NCBI RefSeq assembly: GCF_003711515.1
Contig: NW_021167080.1
Location: 5,908,346 to 5,972,345 of the forward strand
Origin: Sodiomyces alkalinus F11
Lineage: Eukaryota; Ascomycota; Sordariomycetes; Glomerellales; Plectosphaerellaceae
Direction of reading: 5' to 3'
DNA length: 64,000 bases
In this document: positions 38,117-48,747 of the stretch, piece by piece
Layout of the letters: each line of letters opens with the position of its first letter
Numbering within the stretch: position 1 is the stretch's first letter
The notes under the pieces: generated by a model
Database searches by the model: none
What the model was told of the DNA's origin: nothing
The model's input: the letters and a program-made list of their open reading frames with translations, nothing else
Translations under genes and position numbers: made by a program

Positions 38117-39501
38117 AGTTGTTCGTAGAGGCAGGAAATAGGTTATAATCACTAAAAGCGAGGACTTGCAAGTCTGAGAGTTGATTCGGGTTGTCAGACA
38201 GGCTGGTCGTCTTGAGAAATAGTTCGCACTCGTAGCTTGGAGATGTTTGAGATAAGGTGTTAGAGGGAATGTAGCCTCTTTGAAGCCCGCTGACGGCTGT
38301 TGGAAGTCGGGAAAAGAGGGAGGAGAGGGGAGAGTTAAAGAAAATCAGATGTCAGATAGTAGTCTAAGACATTGACAAAGAAAATATTTACTCAGCGCAT
38401 AGGAAGAGCTTTCACGAAACCAAAACAAGGTAAAAAGGGCAGTATAGAATCAAAGTTGACACGGCTGCTTGCACACGAAATGGATTCACGAAGTATTTAT
38501 GGATTAATAACTGGATGACATTGGATGGAATCGAGGTGCTATATCCCCACAAGGTATCCCCACAAGGTATCCCCACAAGGTACCTTACTCTTGGCACAAG
38601 TGACGACATAAGGTACCTACCTACCTTACTCATAGGTACCTTGAGGTAGGGGACTAAGACATGCACTTACGTACCTTACGGATATGGAGTACGGATACCT
38701 ACTCCGAACTCTTATCAGTCAAAGGTGTGGCCCAGGTACCCTAGCAGGGACGCTACGTACCTTAGCTGGTCACTTTGTTCAGCCTGACTTTTGTACTTCA
38801 TGCACGCTTAGGTGCCCTGGGTCGGTCTTTATCATGCAATAAAGCTAGAGCATTATGAGCTTTTAAGCGTATTCCCTTATACCAAGGTTGCGACTCCCCT
38901 TTGACAAGCCAACATATTCAACCCCACCAAAATATGTTCTCGCATAAGGGAATATTTGACCCATGCTGTTTCCCTTTTGTGGGGAAGCCCAGAAAGTGGG
39001 CATTTAGCGCGTCTCTTGCTCTCCCAACTTCAACCTCGCTCCTCTCCACCCCTTGTCTGGCTTCCTCCGTCAGCGCTCACGCCGGACACTTGCTGCATTG
39101 ACTCTTTCTTTTACCTATACGACACCGCGCAGTTATTAGCGCGTGGTCGTGGCTCTCCCCAAGGCTCATTAACGCATCCTGCCTCTTCGGTACTGAGCCC
39201 ATGGGCGATTATTTGAACTTCTTCGAACCATGGGCAGAGTCAGTGAGGTTCAAGTGCGTACCCGTCCGTCCTCTCTCCTCTGCAGTCTGTGCTTTGCCCC
39301 CACCCCAGACCCGCCAGTGGTCCCCCCTCCTCTACCCGACAGTGTCTCGGACGCGGAGACAGAGCGCGAACCTCGACAGCATGTGTTGGAAGACTGGCTT
39401 CGCGAAACTCTTATATCGTTTTCGGCAGAGAGCTAACCATGGGCTTGTAAACGTTGTAGAGCCGACTATAGGGGGAGTCATTTCTAGTCATCGCCATCAC
39501 C
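38117..39501. promoter_or_regulatory. Shared upstream region of the divergent UBX gene and PAN3
   Basis: The only room for both promoters. It contains three tandem copies of a 13-base unit (GTATCCCCACAAG type, about 38542-38580), directly followed by a cluster of GGTACCTTAC and GGTACCTACC words up to about 38770. No TATA box can be assigned with confidence. The PAN3-proximal part (38960-39400) is pyrimidine-rich on the plus strand. Confidence 0.45.
38542..38580. repeat. 13-bp direct repeat, three copies
   Basis: Three consecutive identical units of the form TATCCCCACAAGG. They abut the KpnI-type GGTACC palindrome cluster in the UBX/PAN3 intergenic region. Function unknown; may be replication slippage. 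Confidence 0.85.
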
Positions 39502-42500
39502 ATGGCGGCATCGCGCTACAACTCGCCCGATCTTCGTCGCCAGGTCGGCACATCGCCTAAGCCCAAGACCAGAGGCGAGTTCTCTATTCTTTTTGGGGTT
39601 TTCAACGGGTAGCTGACTATCGGCCATTGGCTCTGCAGATACCAAAGACACTCTCTGCCGAAACGTCCTGATATATGGCCATTGCCGCTATGAGAACAGT
39701 GGTTGCGCATTCAACCATGACCAGAACCGAAACAACTCCAGTCAGAACAGCCATAGTACCCAAACCTCTTCGGAAAAGTAGGTTCTTATTTTGTTTCTTT
39801 GTTGTGATAATTTTTGCGCCTGGACTCGACATACTTCCAACAACATCACGTCAATTCATTCGCCATTCGACGTATTATTGGAGATTGGTCTGAGGTTGTG
39901 TGGTGGGGGGTGTGAATGGTCAAAGCCGAATGCACAGTCGACGCCATTGAGCAGAAAGAACACTTAACACCCTGAATAACGATGGGCTGCCGGTTATTGC
40001 GTTCCCGGAGCCATCGTTTCTAAGACTTGAATATCTCCAATGAACGGCAGCTCGGCACCCATAGCACAACAGAGAAGCCGCAAAACCCAACATTGATCGA
40101 ACTCCGCGCGCAGCCGGCCTTCAGCTGTCAGGGCATGTGCTTCAGTCCAGGCCATGCCAGTCAGTTAACGCAATGTTCAGACTGTTGGTTCTCAGTATAT
40201 CCTGCGAACCACTCTCGAGACAGCCTCGTCGAAACCATTCCCAGCTCTTTCTATTCGGCAAAAGTCGTTCGCCGGAAATACAGCCATAGCAATAACTTTC
40301 GAATCGGTTGTTTGGATCGCTCTATGCCCAAAAGGGCTGTATGGGCTCTCAAGCTGAGCGCGACAACTGGATGGATGTCTTGAACTCAATCTGGATCTTC
40401 TCTGCTTTGCGCATATCCATTAGTTGGTATTGATCTTCAGAGCTAACGTTGTCATTTCAAGTGGTACAAAGAAGTTGAACGTCGACTCGCCGTCTTTTAC
40501 ACCGACCGGTTTGCAATCTACAACTACAAATCCATCCACGCCAACATCATCATCTAAGAGGCCTACCTTTTCTACTCAGGCTGCGAGTGCGGCATCTTTC
40601 GTCCCTCGAGGCGCTGGCTGTTAGTTCCTACCCCTCACTCTCCGTTGCGATTCTGAGCTAAGAGTTTTCCTCGTACAGTATCCAAAGATGAGTCCACAAC
40701 GTCTGTCTTCAACCCGGCAAAGTTCCAGGAATTTAAACCCCAAAACTATGACTTGGCTTCCAATGTATTCCAAACCCTTCTGATGTTGCAGCACTCGTAA
40801 ACTAACTCCACGCAGATCAACGCCAACGGAACTTCCCCTGAACCGACAGGCCTTGCGTACGATCCATTCTCTCTGTCGTCCATAGGCCAAACCCTGCCAA
40901 CCCCCCAGTACAACCCCTACGCTGAGGATCCAACGGCTTTGGGCGGAACTACCGCATTCTTCCAGCAACAAAATACGTTTGTTCCTCCCATGCAACCTGC
41001 AAGTGCCCATGCCCACCCTTAGGTGCCGTCCAGGTTGCTGACAGATCCAAGCTACAATATCACCTTTATGCGCCCCTCGGGCAACCTAGAGACGGGCTTC
41101 TACCCTATCAGCGGCAAACCCACGACTTCTTTTTGCCAGAGAAGTTGCGCGAGGACGCTCAGCGAAAGTTGGAGGCCGCTCATCAGGTTCTGGCGAGTGA
41201 GTAATGATGCGTCCGGATTTGGATCATGGCACATTTCCTGACCGGAACAGACTCGGCCCTGCCAAATGTCGACCACTTCACATCCCTCGTGCCGCTAGAC
41301 ACAAACAATAGGGAAAGCTCGACAATTTTCGGATATACAAGCTGGGTGTATAAGGCGGTGTCCCAGGAGAATGGCAGGACGTATTGCCTGCGGCGTATCA
41401 AAGGTCCGTTCATTCATCCACCCTTACCTGCCCCGTCTGCTTGGCAGCTTTGCTGATGTACTTTGCAGATTTCCGTCTCAGCAACGAGAACGCCATTCGG
41501 TCGGTCAAGGAATGGAAAAGAGTCCACAACGGCAGCGTGGTGTCAGTTCACAGTGCCTTTACTACTCGTCGATTTCAGGACAGCTCCATTATCTTCGTCT
41601 ACGACTTCCATCCGCTTTCGAAGACGCTTTCGCAGCAGCATTTCACGCAAACGAACAACAGATACAACCCCAGAACTACCGTCACAGAAGACTTGCTCTG
41701 GAGCTACATCACACAGATTGCCAACGCCCTGAGAGCGATCCATAAGCTTAACCTAGCTGCCAGGTGTCTTGACCCAAGCAAGATCATCCTAACCGAGAAG
41801 AATAGGATACGCTTGAGCGCATGCTCCATTCTAGATGTGCTTCAGTACGATGCTCGACGACCGTTGCAGGACCTGCAGCAAGACGACCTGGCACAGTTTG
41901 GTAAAGTCATGCTTTGCCTGGCCAGCAACACGCCGCCCAGCTCACTCAACAACAACAATGCCCCTCTCATTATGCAGCAACTGAGCGCTGTGTACTCAGA
42001 GCCCCTCGTGGGCAACATCATGTGGTTACTTTTCCCTCCTCAGTCGGGAGAAACCAAAACGATCGACGCCTTCCTCACCAAGATATCAGGCCAGATCATG
42101 TCCAACCTAGACATGTTGATGCATCAAAATGATGGCCTCAACTCGACTCTCTACCAGGAGATTGAAAACGGGAGACTATTCCGCCTACTCTGCAAGCTCG
42201 GAACTATCAACGAGAGGCAGGAGTTTGACGGTGATCGCCAATGGTCGGAGAACGGTGAGCGGTACATGATCAAGCTCTTCCGGGACTACGTTTTCCACCA
42301 AGTAGACTCAAACGGGCAGCCGGTAGTGGACATGGGCCACATCGTTCGCTGTCTGAACAAGCTGGATGCCGGGACGGAGGAGAGGATATGTCTCACCAGC
42401 CGCGACGACCAGTCTGCCTTCGTCGTCAGTTATAAGGAACTGAAGAAACAGATCGGGAGCGCATTCGGGGAGCTTTTGAAGGGGAGGACCAACGCGGGCC

Positions 42501-42511
42501 GGGGCTTTTAG
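39502..42511 (+). CDS. PAN3: PAN3, regulatory subunit of the PAN2-PAN3 poly(A) nuclease
   Basis: Adaptor of the cytoplasmic deadenylase that starts poly(A) shortening; it dimerises, binds PAN2 and recruits it through poly(A)-binding protein. I read eight exons: 39502-39574, 39639-39777, 40462-40619, 40679-40764, 40816-40998, 41052-41196, 41251-41403 and 41469-42511, giving about 659 residues, normal for the family. Residues 31-51 form a CCCH zinc finger (C31, C40, C47, H51). PAM2 is LNVDSPSFTPTG at about 76-87. The pseudokinase begins near LQYHLYAPLG (214) and includes SLVPLDT, FGYTSWVYKA and SVKEWKRV; the C-terminal knob ends GRTNAGRGF. Introns 1 and 5 need GC-AG borders (GCGAGT and GCAAGT donors) to keep the family's frame. 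Intron 2 is 684 bases, ten times longer than the rest. If either GC-AG intron is retained, an in-frame stop follows. Confidence 0.95.
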
Positions 42512-43251
42512 GGGCCGAACCCAAGCCGGCCGGATTTCGACCTACTTGGACAGGACACGGGCGCGGACGCGGCATATACGCGCACCAGACAGTCAACGTG
42601 ATCATGAAGAAGCTGGGTTGGCGCAAGACGTGTGGGATTAGGGAATGAGAAAGCGCAGGAAAGCGTTCTGTTGGATGTCATGGAAGCGAGGATTCATTCT
42701 TCGTGATCTGTCCATCGCGGTAGATGTAGCGTGCGGAATAGACGTTGACAGACAGACTCAGGGAGCCCCAGGGCGACTTTGACTGGAGACATCTAAATAT
42801 CTTGCCGATGCGGCAAAAGTTAGGAGAAGATTTAAGCAAATGAAAGCCCTGGAAGATGCTCTGTGAATTTCACTTCGACGTCTCTTTTCTGGGGAGACGG
42901 CGCTAGTTGGCGGTACGTTATGAGTGCGTGGCACACCTAGATACTAGTATTCATGAGCAGCCAGGTCGGCTCCTTGGTCCACAAATGGCAGGATTCCCTC
43001 TCCCTTCAAGACACCGCCACGGAGAGTGCCCAACTTTCTCGCACCTGTAAGCGAGAAGGCGCTTGTTTTTTGGGTGGATCGTGGCTGCTTGACAGCCCTC
43101 GTCTCGTTGCATCAGGCGGCGGATATCCGACCCACAACATGTCCCCTCGGGGGGCATCGCCGTCTTTTTAACACCTCCCGGAGCCCGTTCTCGCCCAATG
43201 AAAACGTACCCGCGTTCGGGGTGTGATTGGCGTGGCTAACTCGAAAAGCTT
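42512..43251. other. Convergent intergenic region PAN3/LSM7
   Basis: Holds the 3' flanks of two convergent genes, 740 bases between stop codons. No gene, repeat or strong hairpin was recognised. Both 3' untranslated regions must terminate here and may overlap. Confidence 0.6.
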
Positions 43252-43859
43252 TCAGTCGTCATCTGGCTGGGCGAAGGGGTTGGCGATCTGCTCGCTGCCG
43301 TCTACTGGGCTGACGAGGACGAGGAGAGTGCCGCGAGCGACGACAAGCCCGAGCGGCCGAGTAGTCTCGTTTCCATCTTCATCTACGGAAGGGGGTCAGA
43401 TTCTTCGTCTACTCCGGTGGAAAGTGGGAAGACGGAGGGACGGGACATAGAGCTCTATACACGTACCCCTCATGACCTCGTCGACTTCGTCAAGGACAAG
43501 ATTCATCAAAGCGTCATATCCTTTCAGAGTTCCAGTAACTAGAGGTCGAGCGTTGGCTTAGCAATGGTGTACCCAGGCGGGGGGATCCGGTACTGGCAGA
43601 GAAGAAGAGAGTGGTGCACAATGAGCATAGGGGGTCACGAACCCTCGCGGCCACCGTTGAATTTTACGGTGATCCTCTTGTCCATGTATTTCCCAAGATC
43701 GAGGATGTTCTCCTTCTTGGGCTTTTCCCGTTCGCCGGTAGACGCTTGATTTCCTCCGTGAGCTTGGGCCCCTCCACGGCCTGCTCCTCCTCCTCGCCCG
43801 CCGCGATAACCTCCTCCACCGCGGCCACCACCACGGTGGAATCCTCCTCTATCAGCCAT
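43252..43859 (-). CDS. LSM7: Sm-like protein Lsm7
   Basis: Subunit of the Lsm2-8 ring on U6 snRNA (nucleus) and the Lsm1-7 ring that promotes mRNA decapping (cytoplasm). Three exons, 43859-43643, 43538-43467 and 43382-43252, encode about 139 residues. Introns have GTTCGT and GTACGT donors. The Sm fold is clear: Sm1 from ENILDLGKYMDKRITVKFNG through VTGTLKGYDALMNLVLDE, then Sm2 with LGLVVARGTLLVLVSPVDG. The N-terminal 40 residues form an RGG/glycine-rich tail (MADRGGFHRGGG onward), giving a protein longer than the yeast one; such tails bind RNA or are methylated. An in-frame ATG lies upstream at 44060 with no stop between, which would add 67 residues. I prefer 43859 because the family starts near there. 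The gene converges on PAN3, another mRNA-decay factor. Confidence 0.95.
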
Positions 43860-45918
43860 CGCGCGTCTTTCGGGGTTAGGAGATTCTTGGTCGTGCAGGC
43901 TAGATAGGGTTCCCCCAAAGTGTCCTGATGATCGGATATTCGTTGGGTCGTGCAGCGAAGGTCCCAGCTCCAGGTATAGAAGGCAGGGTGGGTTTTCGGT
44001 CGCGGGCAAGGTAGAGCTGTGCGTCCAGGTCACCTTATAGTTGTGATAGGCCACGCCCATAAGGCTGATTTGAGGGTGGATCGATAGTAGCAGAAAAGAG
44101 ATATCGTTCTACGAAGATTAGTGGGGTTCGTCTGCCTCTCTTAGTGCGATGTCACCATCTTACCTAATCTAAGAGTTATTAAGTGTACTGTAAACAAATG
44201 ATCCGAAACCGTTATTGCCCCACCCCGTCGTTCGTGACAAATACCTACAGAGTGCCGTGTCCGTATTTTCTTCAAGATATCCTTTCCTGCGTTTTCTATT
44301 GAGCATATAAATCAGTCATAAGACCGTAATTCAAAGACAGAATTCCTAGGGAGAAGAAATGTTTCCTGTGAAGAAAAACATACATGCGACAAGTGTGCGC
44401 TACAGCAATTGAAATATTTGTGTTGGACGAATCAAGACCAACAGGCGTGTCAACCCATCGAATGGTACATCCGTTACCCAACCTAAGGTACGGAGTATAC
44501 GAAGCAGTCCATGATACGAGCAATGCCTTACTTCATAAAGTACTAGGTACGTAATTAATAGGTATATGCCTTTACCTACCTAACGGGGAGGGGGGGTTTA
44601 AAGGTCAGAGCTCGAACAGAGACTTTTGCGCTGGCCAGAGCCTGGACAGAGATATTTCTGTTAACATGAAGTTCTAAGACTGTCGACAGACTGACCATTT
44701 ATTACGGTAGGCTCTGACCTGTACTACCCCCCACGCCCCCGTAGGTACCTTAGGTATCCCAATATGACATGATAAGAGATACCATGACTGGTACCGGATG
44801 CAAGTGTGCATTTTACCCCGGACCCGCCGACCCGGCTCTGGGTTTCTACCATTCGAGTGTACGCAATGAAGTAGTTGGTTGGGTGATTATATCTACCATA
44901 CATTCATAATGCGGATGCCCGGGGGGAACAGGATCTGGTCGGAGCAACAATATCATATGTACTCCGCACGGTAGCAAGCAGCCGACTCCAAGCAGCCTTG
45001 GGCGGACGGAGCATGCGATGGAGCAAGAAGTGCGGGAGGCAACCTGTGCGGAGTACTTCTTACAGGAGCAGTACAACGTATTACGGAGTAATTACGCCCT
45101 TGTCATGGAAATCGGGAGACCGGCACTGAGGACCCGCCCGGCCCGCTGAAGCTCTGGGAGATACGAAAGCACCCCGTCTGTGCGCACATTCTGTGATCAA
45201 CCTCTAGTCTCTCTTCGACCAACTCTAGCCTCACTTCACTACGGATTTCCACCCACCAGCTCATTTCATTACACTCGGAAAGCCCTCGGGCTTCCTCTCC
45301 ATTCCCACAGCCCCCTTCCGTTCTACTTCTTTTATCAATTTGAGCGTAAACTACACATCCACATCGAGAAGCATGGTCCTTCTTCTTCATTCAACAATGT
45401 CTTTGTCCTCACTGTAGGAACCGATTGAGGTCTGAGCGACCACAGAGCTTTACAACGGACGTTACTTCCCGCCGCCTTTACCTGAATCTTCGGTTCTCGC
45501 ACCTGCCTCTAGAATTCACTCAATTTGGACGACGTTCCCCGATTAGGAACGCTGCTAGGACCCCATCTTCCATTCGAGTCCCTCTCTTCCACGTCCTGTA
45601 TGACGGACGACGGCAATAATCTCTGCAGTCCATCCCCGTCCTACTACTCCACGAACCCTCTCAGTTCACCCGGGCCCCAGGGGTGTGTTTTGCTCGCCCT
45701 CACCTCTCAGTAATCTTCAATCCGCCCAGGAGACCTGCATCTTCACGTCACCTCTCTGTCGGCTGCTTCTTAATCTCGCAGGTGAACCACATTGGAGGCC
45801 AAGATTCCGCCGTCATTAATCTCATCCTACCGTGCACCTTGCCCCCCATCGAGCCTTAGCACGGCACCGTACATTGCAGTCCATCGCACCCGTCGGGCTC
45901 GGGCTCGTGAGTATCACC
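43860..45918. other. Intergenic region upstream of LSM7 and the second Zn2Cys6 gene
   Basis: No gene was recognised. It serves as the upstream region of two divergent genes. Palindromic TACCTAAGGTA words and TACGGAGTA words cluster at 44480-44580, 44741-44757 and 45040-45085. The part from about 45200 to 45900 is pyrimidine-rich on the plus strand and is the probable promoter and leader of the gene starting at 45919. Confidence 0.5.
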
Positions 45919-48004
45919 ATGTCATATGCCCCCGACTCCCAGGAACAGCACAAACGAAAACGGGATATGGATGGCGCCGTCACTCGGTCTTCGCATTCCG
46001 ACCGTATCCCTCAACCCCCTCCTCCAATACATTCAGGTATGTTCTGACCCAGCCAGTTTTGTGCTGTGATTTGAGCCTCCTTTGTTGGACACTAGCCTGT
46101 GCCCTTCCTTGTTGCAATTTCAATCCGGGGCCACGCGATGATGCCGTCGCTCTGGTGTAATGAACCGAGCGAGCATGTTGACGGGGGTCAAATGTGACTT
46201 GGATATTCCACGCATGATGGCCTTTCCGTGTCCCAAGCCGGCATTGGGCTGCTTTATTCCCTTCCATGACTTGCATCATGGCATCACTCTGAATGGAACC
46301 ACGTTGTCGGATGGCTTCCACGGCCTTCCAAGTTCGAAGCCTCATTTCTTTTCTCTGACGGGGGGCTATTCTGTCAATGCAACGCACTAACCGGCGCAAT
46401 CAAGGCGAGTCGTCTCGAATCAACTACCTGACGAAGACTTTTCCGGGAAAGCTCGATCTCATTCCTGGCGACTCAGACACATTTGCAGATGTCCTGGGCC
46501 TTATCAACAGCTATGAAGGTGCGAGAATTTCTCTCAAATGCTACATCGTATTCGGTTTGGAAGTTCTGCCCGGCACTTGGACTAGTGAGGAACTGACACG
46601 ATTTCTCTGGCAATAGGCGTCTTGAGCCGACAGGAAAGCCTCGCATCCAACCTGGGAGCCAAGCTCACGGGTCCCCGGTTGCTGCGGGCCATGGAGGGCG
46701 CCTTCGAAGGCCCCATCATCGTTAAGCCCTCGTCTCCTTTCGGACCCGGCCCAGTGAGCTGGCTGGACATTGTGACGTTCGCAAAGACGAATCCGGGCCA
46801 ATTCGTTCTGACCACGTCCCCAGAAGGCCAACGATCGTGTCAGTTTTTCCTCCACGGGCTTCAGGTTGAGATTCTTGAGGACGATTGGCGCCTTATCGTG
46901 AATGGTGCCCTGGACAGGTTCTCGTTGACCTCCACGTCACCATTAGAAGAAGATGAGACAGCAGAACTCGCGACTGTGGACATTCTAGAAAAAAGGCTCC
47001 AGGTCCTCATAAAAAGGGCAGACGAGGTGGCTAAACGAGCCCGTCAATTGAACTATCACCTAAGCGGCCGCAAAGCGGCTATCAAGTCTAGGCATCCAAG
47101 CCCCAACACAGCTTTCCACCACTCTGGCCCGGCCCGGCACCCCGGCGGACCTAGCGCAGCATACGATTTGCATGCCGATCTGTTGCAACAGTTCCTCTCC
47201 CCTTTCTCGTCACAGCCAGTCGCCCCACGACCGATTTTCCATCCTGACCGTGACGCCACCCACCGTCACCCGCCCCATGCCAACAGAACAACCGATCATC
47301 ATCACCAACATCATACGCCCAACACGACAGAAACTAACAACTCCCCTATCACAGTGGCGGGACCATGCGGCCCCGCCAAGGAATTACCAGATCCATCGGA
47401 AGTACACAGGCCAATTGTCACCTCTAGGATAGAACGACTCGGCAAGGGCGACGAGATCTACCCCCCTTGCGATCGGTGCAGGCGGCTCAAAACTGTGTGC
47501 ATCAAGCACCTTACCGCATGTCAGGGCTGCACTAAGAGACATGCCAAGTGTGGGTGGAGAGGCATCACTGAGGAAGAAATCGCATGGCTTGAGCGAGAGG
47601 CCAACCACGCGGCCGAACCGGACGCCGAGGCCAATGGGGCCAGCACTACGCATACTTCGGGATCGAGATACGATGCCGTACACGATGAGATACGACATGC
47701 CGTGGACGATTCGGTAGGATCTCCCGCCGCACGAGGGTCGGGCTCGAGGCCTACTAGTAGAGGGGCCCATCCACCTTTGCAGCCTCAATCGCCTACCGAA
47801 ACAGAGGGAAGAAGACACCTAGCCAGTAGTATCGCCGACGTCGGTCGCCGACCCGCTCCATCACCGCCGCGGCACTGGGACAGAGACGTACGTCAGCGAA
47901 GCGACCATCCGGGCTGTCAGAAGGACTCGTTCATGAGCCACATGGGGTCGACGACATCGTCGGCCACCCCGGAGGCCCACGAGGCAAACATGACACACAC
48001 ATGA
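45919..48004 (+). CDS. Zn2Cys6 zinc-cluster protein with conserved N-terminal region
   Basis: Probable transcription regulator of about 539 residues; targets unknown. Exons are 45919-46036, 46405-46518 and 46617-48004. Intron 1 is 368 bases (GTATGT donor, CACTAAC branch) and intron 2 is 98 bases (CTGAC branch); both junctions are phase 1 and in frame. Residues 1-40 are charged. About 42-170 form a well-packed region of no known fold to me (INYLTKTFPGKLDLIPGDSD, WLDIVTFAKTNPGQFVL), followed by a heptad-like helix (ILEKRLQVLIKRADEVAKRA) that may dimerise. A His/Pro-rich linker leads to the zinc cluster at about 362-389 (PPCDRCRRLKTVC, then C-x6-C-x2-C-x6-C), so the cluster is near the middle rather than N-terminal as in most family members. 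The C-terminal 130 residues are disordered. The ATG context (CACCATGTC) is good. Confidence 0.85.
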
Positions 48005-48747
48005 CAAACTCTGCGGCACCACCAGTGAGTGGCCATTAAGAGGACCCAGAAGTCAAACATCATTCTTCGAATAACGGAAGGTCTGTAGAGAGAAATGGCT
48101 TGAGGCGGACTGTACAACAAGTACGGATATGTCCCACAAGGTTTACGGCATATAACCACAGGTATAACGAGAAGGATTCGATGAAACTATTTCCAAATTG
48201 CAAGTTCCAGCCAAAGAAGATCATGGTATGAATAGGAGTGGCAGCGTCGTCATGGTCCCCTTCTCACATGTCCTCGACACAACCGTGGGTACGTAGATTT
48301 CAGCAATGGGGGCATGTTCATCTCTTACGTGCATATTCCAAAGGTCGCGATTGCGGGGCCACAAAAGGGAGGCGCACGGACCACTTTTGCTTCCGTCCCG
48401 TCCTCGATGACCAAGAGAGCGTCGCGTCTACCTGGTACCTCAGGTAAGCAGGGGGGAAAGAAAAAAAAAAGTCGAGGGTAAAGGTTCCTCCAAGTTACGA
48501 TAGATATCAAGGTAATACCTGCTCAAGAAACAGCTACGAGTCCAAGCCCACGTCTACGAACGTGCTGGATATGATAGCCCGACCGAGGGTTATTCTTCTC
48601 TATTAGTCATTTTGCACTTCTTTCTTTTCTATACCTCGTTCTAATCAGTTGTACAACAAACACATTGGCGTCTTCACCAGTCCTTTCGGTCCCCGTCGTC
48701 CACTTCGCTCCCCTGGAGCTCTCCTTCTCGCCACTTCGACCTTCTTC
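48005..48747. other. Intergenic region upstream of RIM2
   Basis: The 3' flank of the zinc-cluster gene followed by the RIM2 promoter and leader. The last 150 bases are pyrimidine-rich on the plus strand. No gene or repeat was recognised. Confidence 0.55.

Noticed and set aside
40027..40383. 118-codon frame inside PAN3 intron 2
   Set aside because: Non-ATG start and no recognisable content; kept only as part of the long-intron observation.
40980..41052. Apparent frameshift or stop (TAG at 41020) in PAN3
   Set aside because: A GC-AG intron at 40999-41051 with an ideal GCAAGT donor and CTGAC branch restores the family's expected sequence exactly, so the gene need not be broken.
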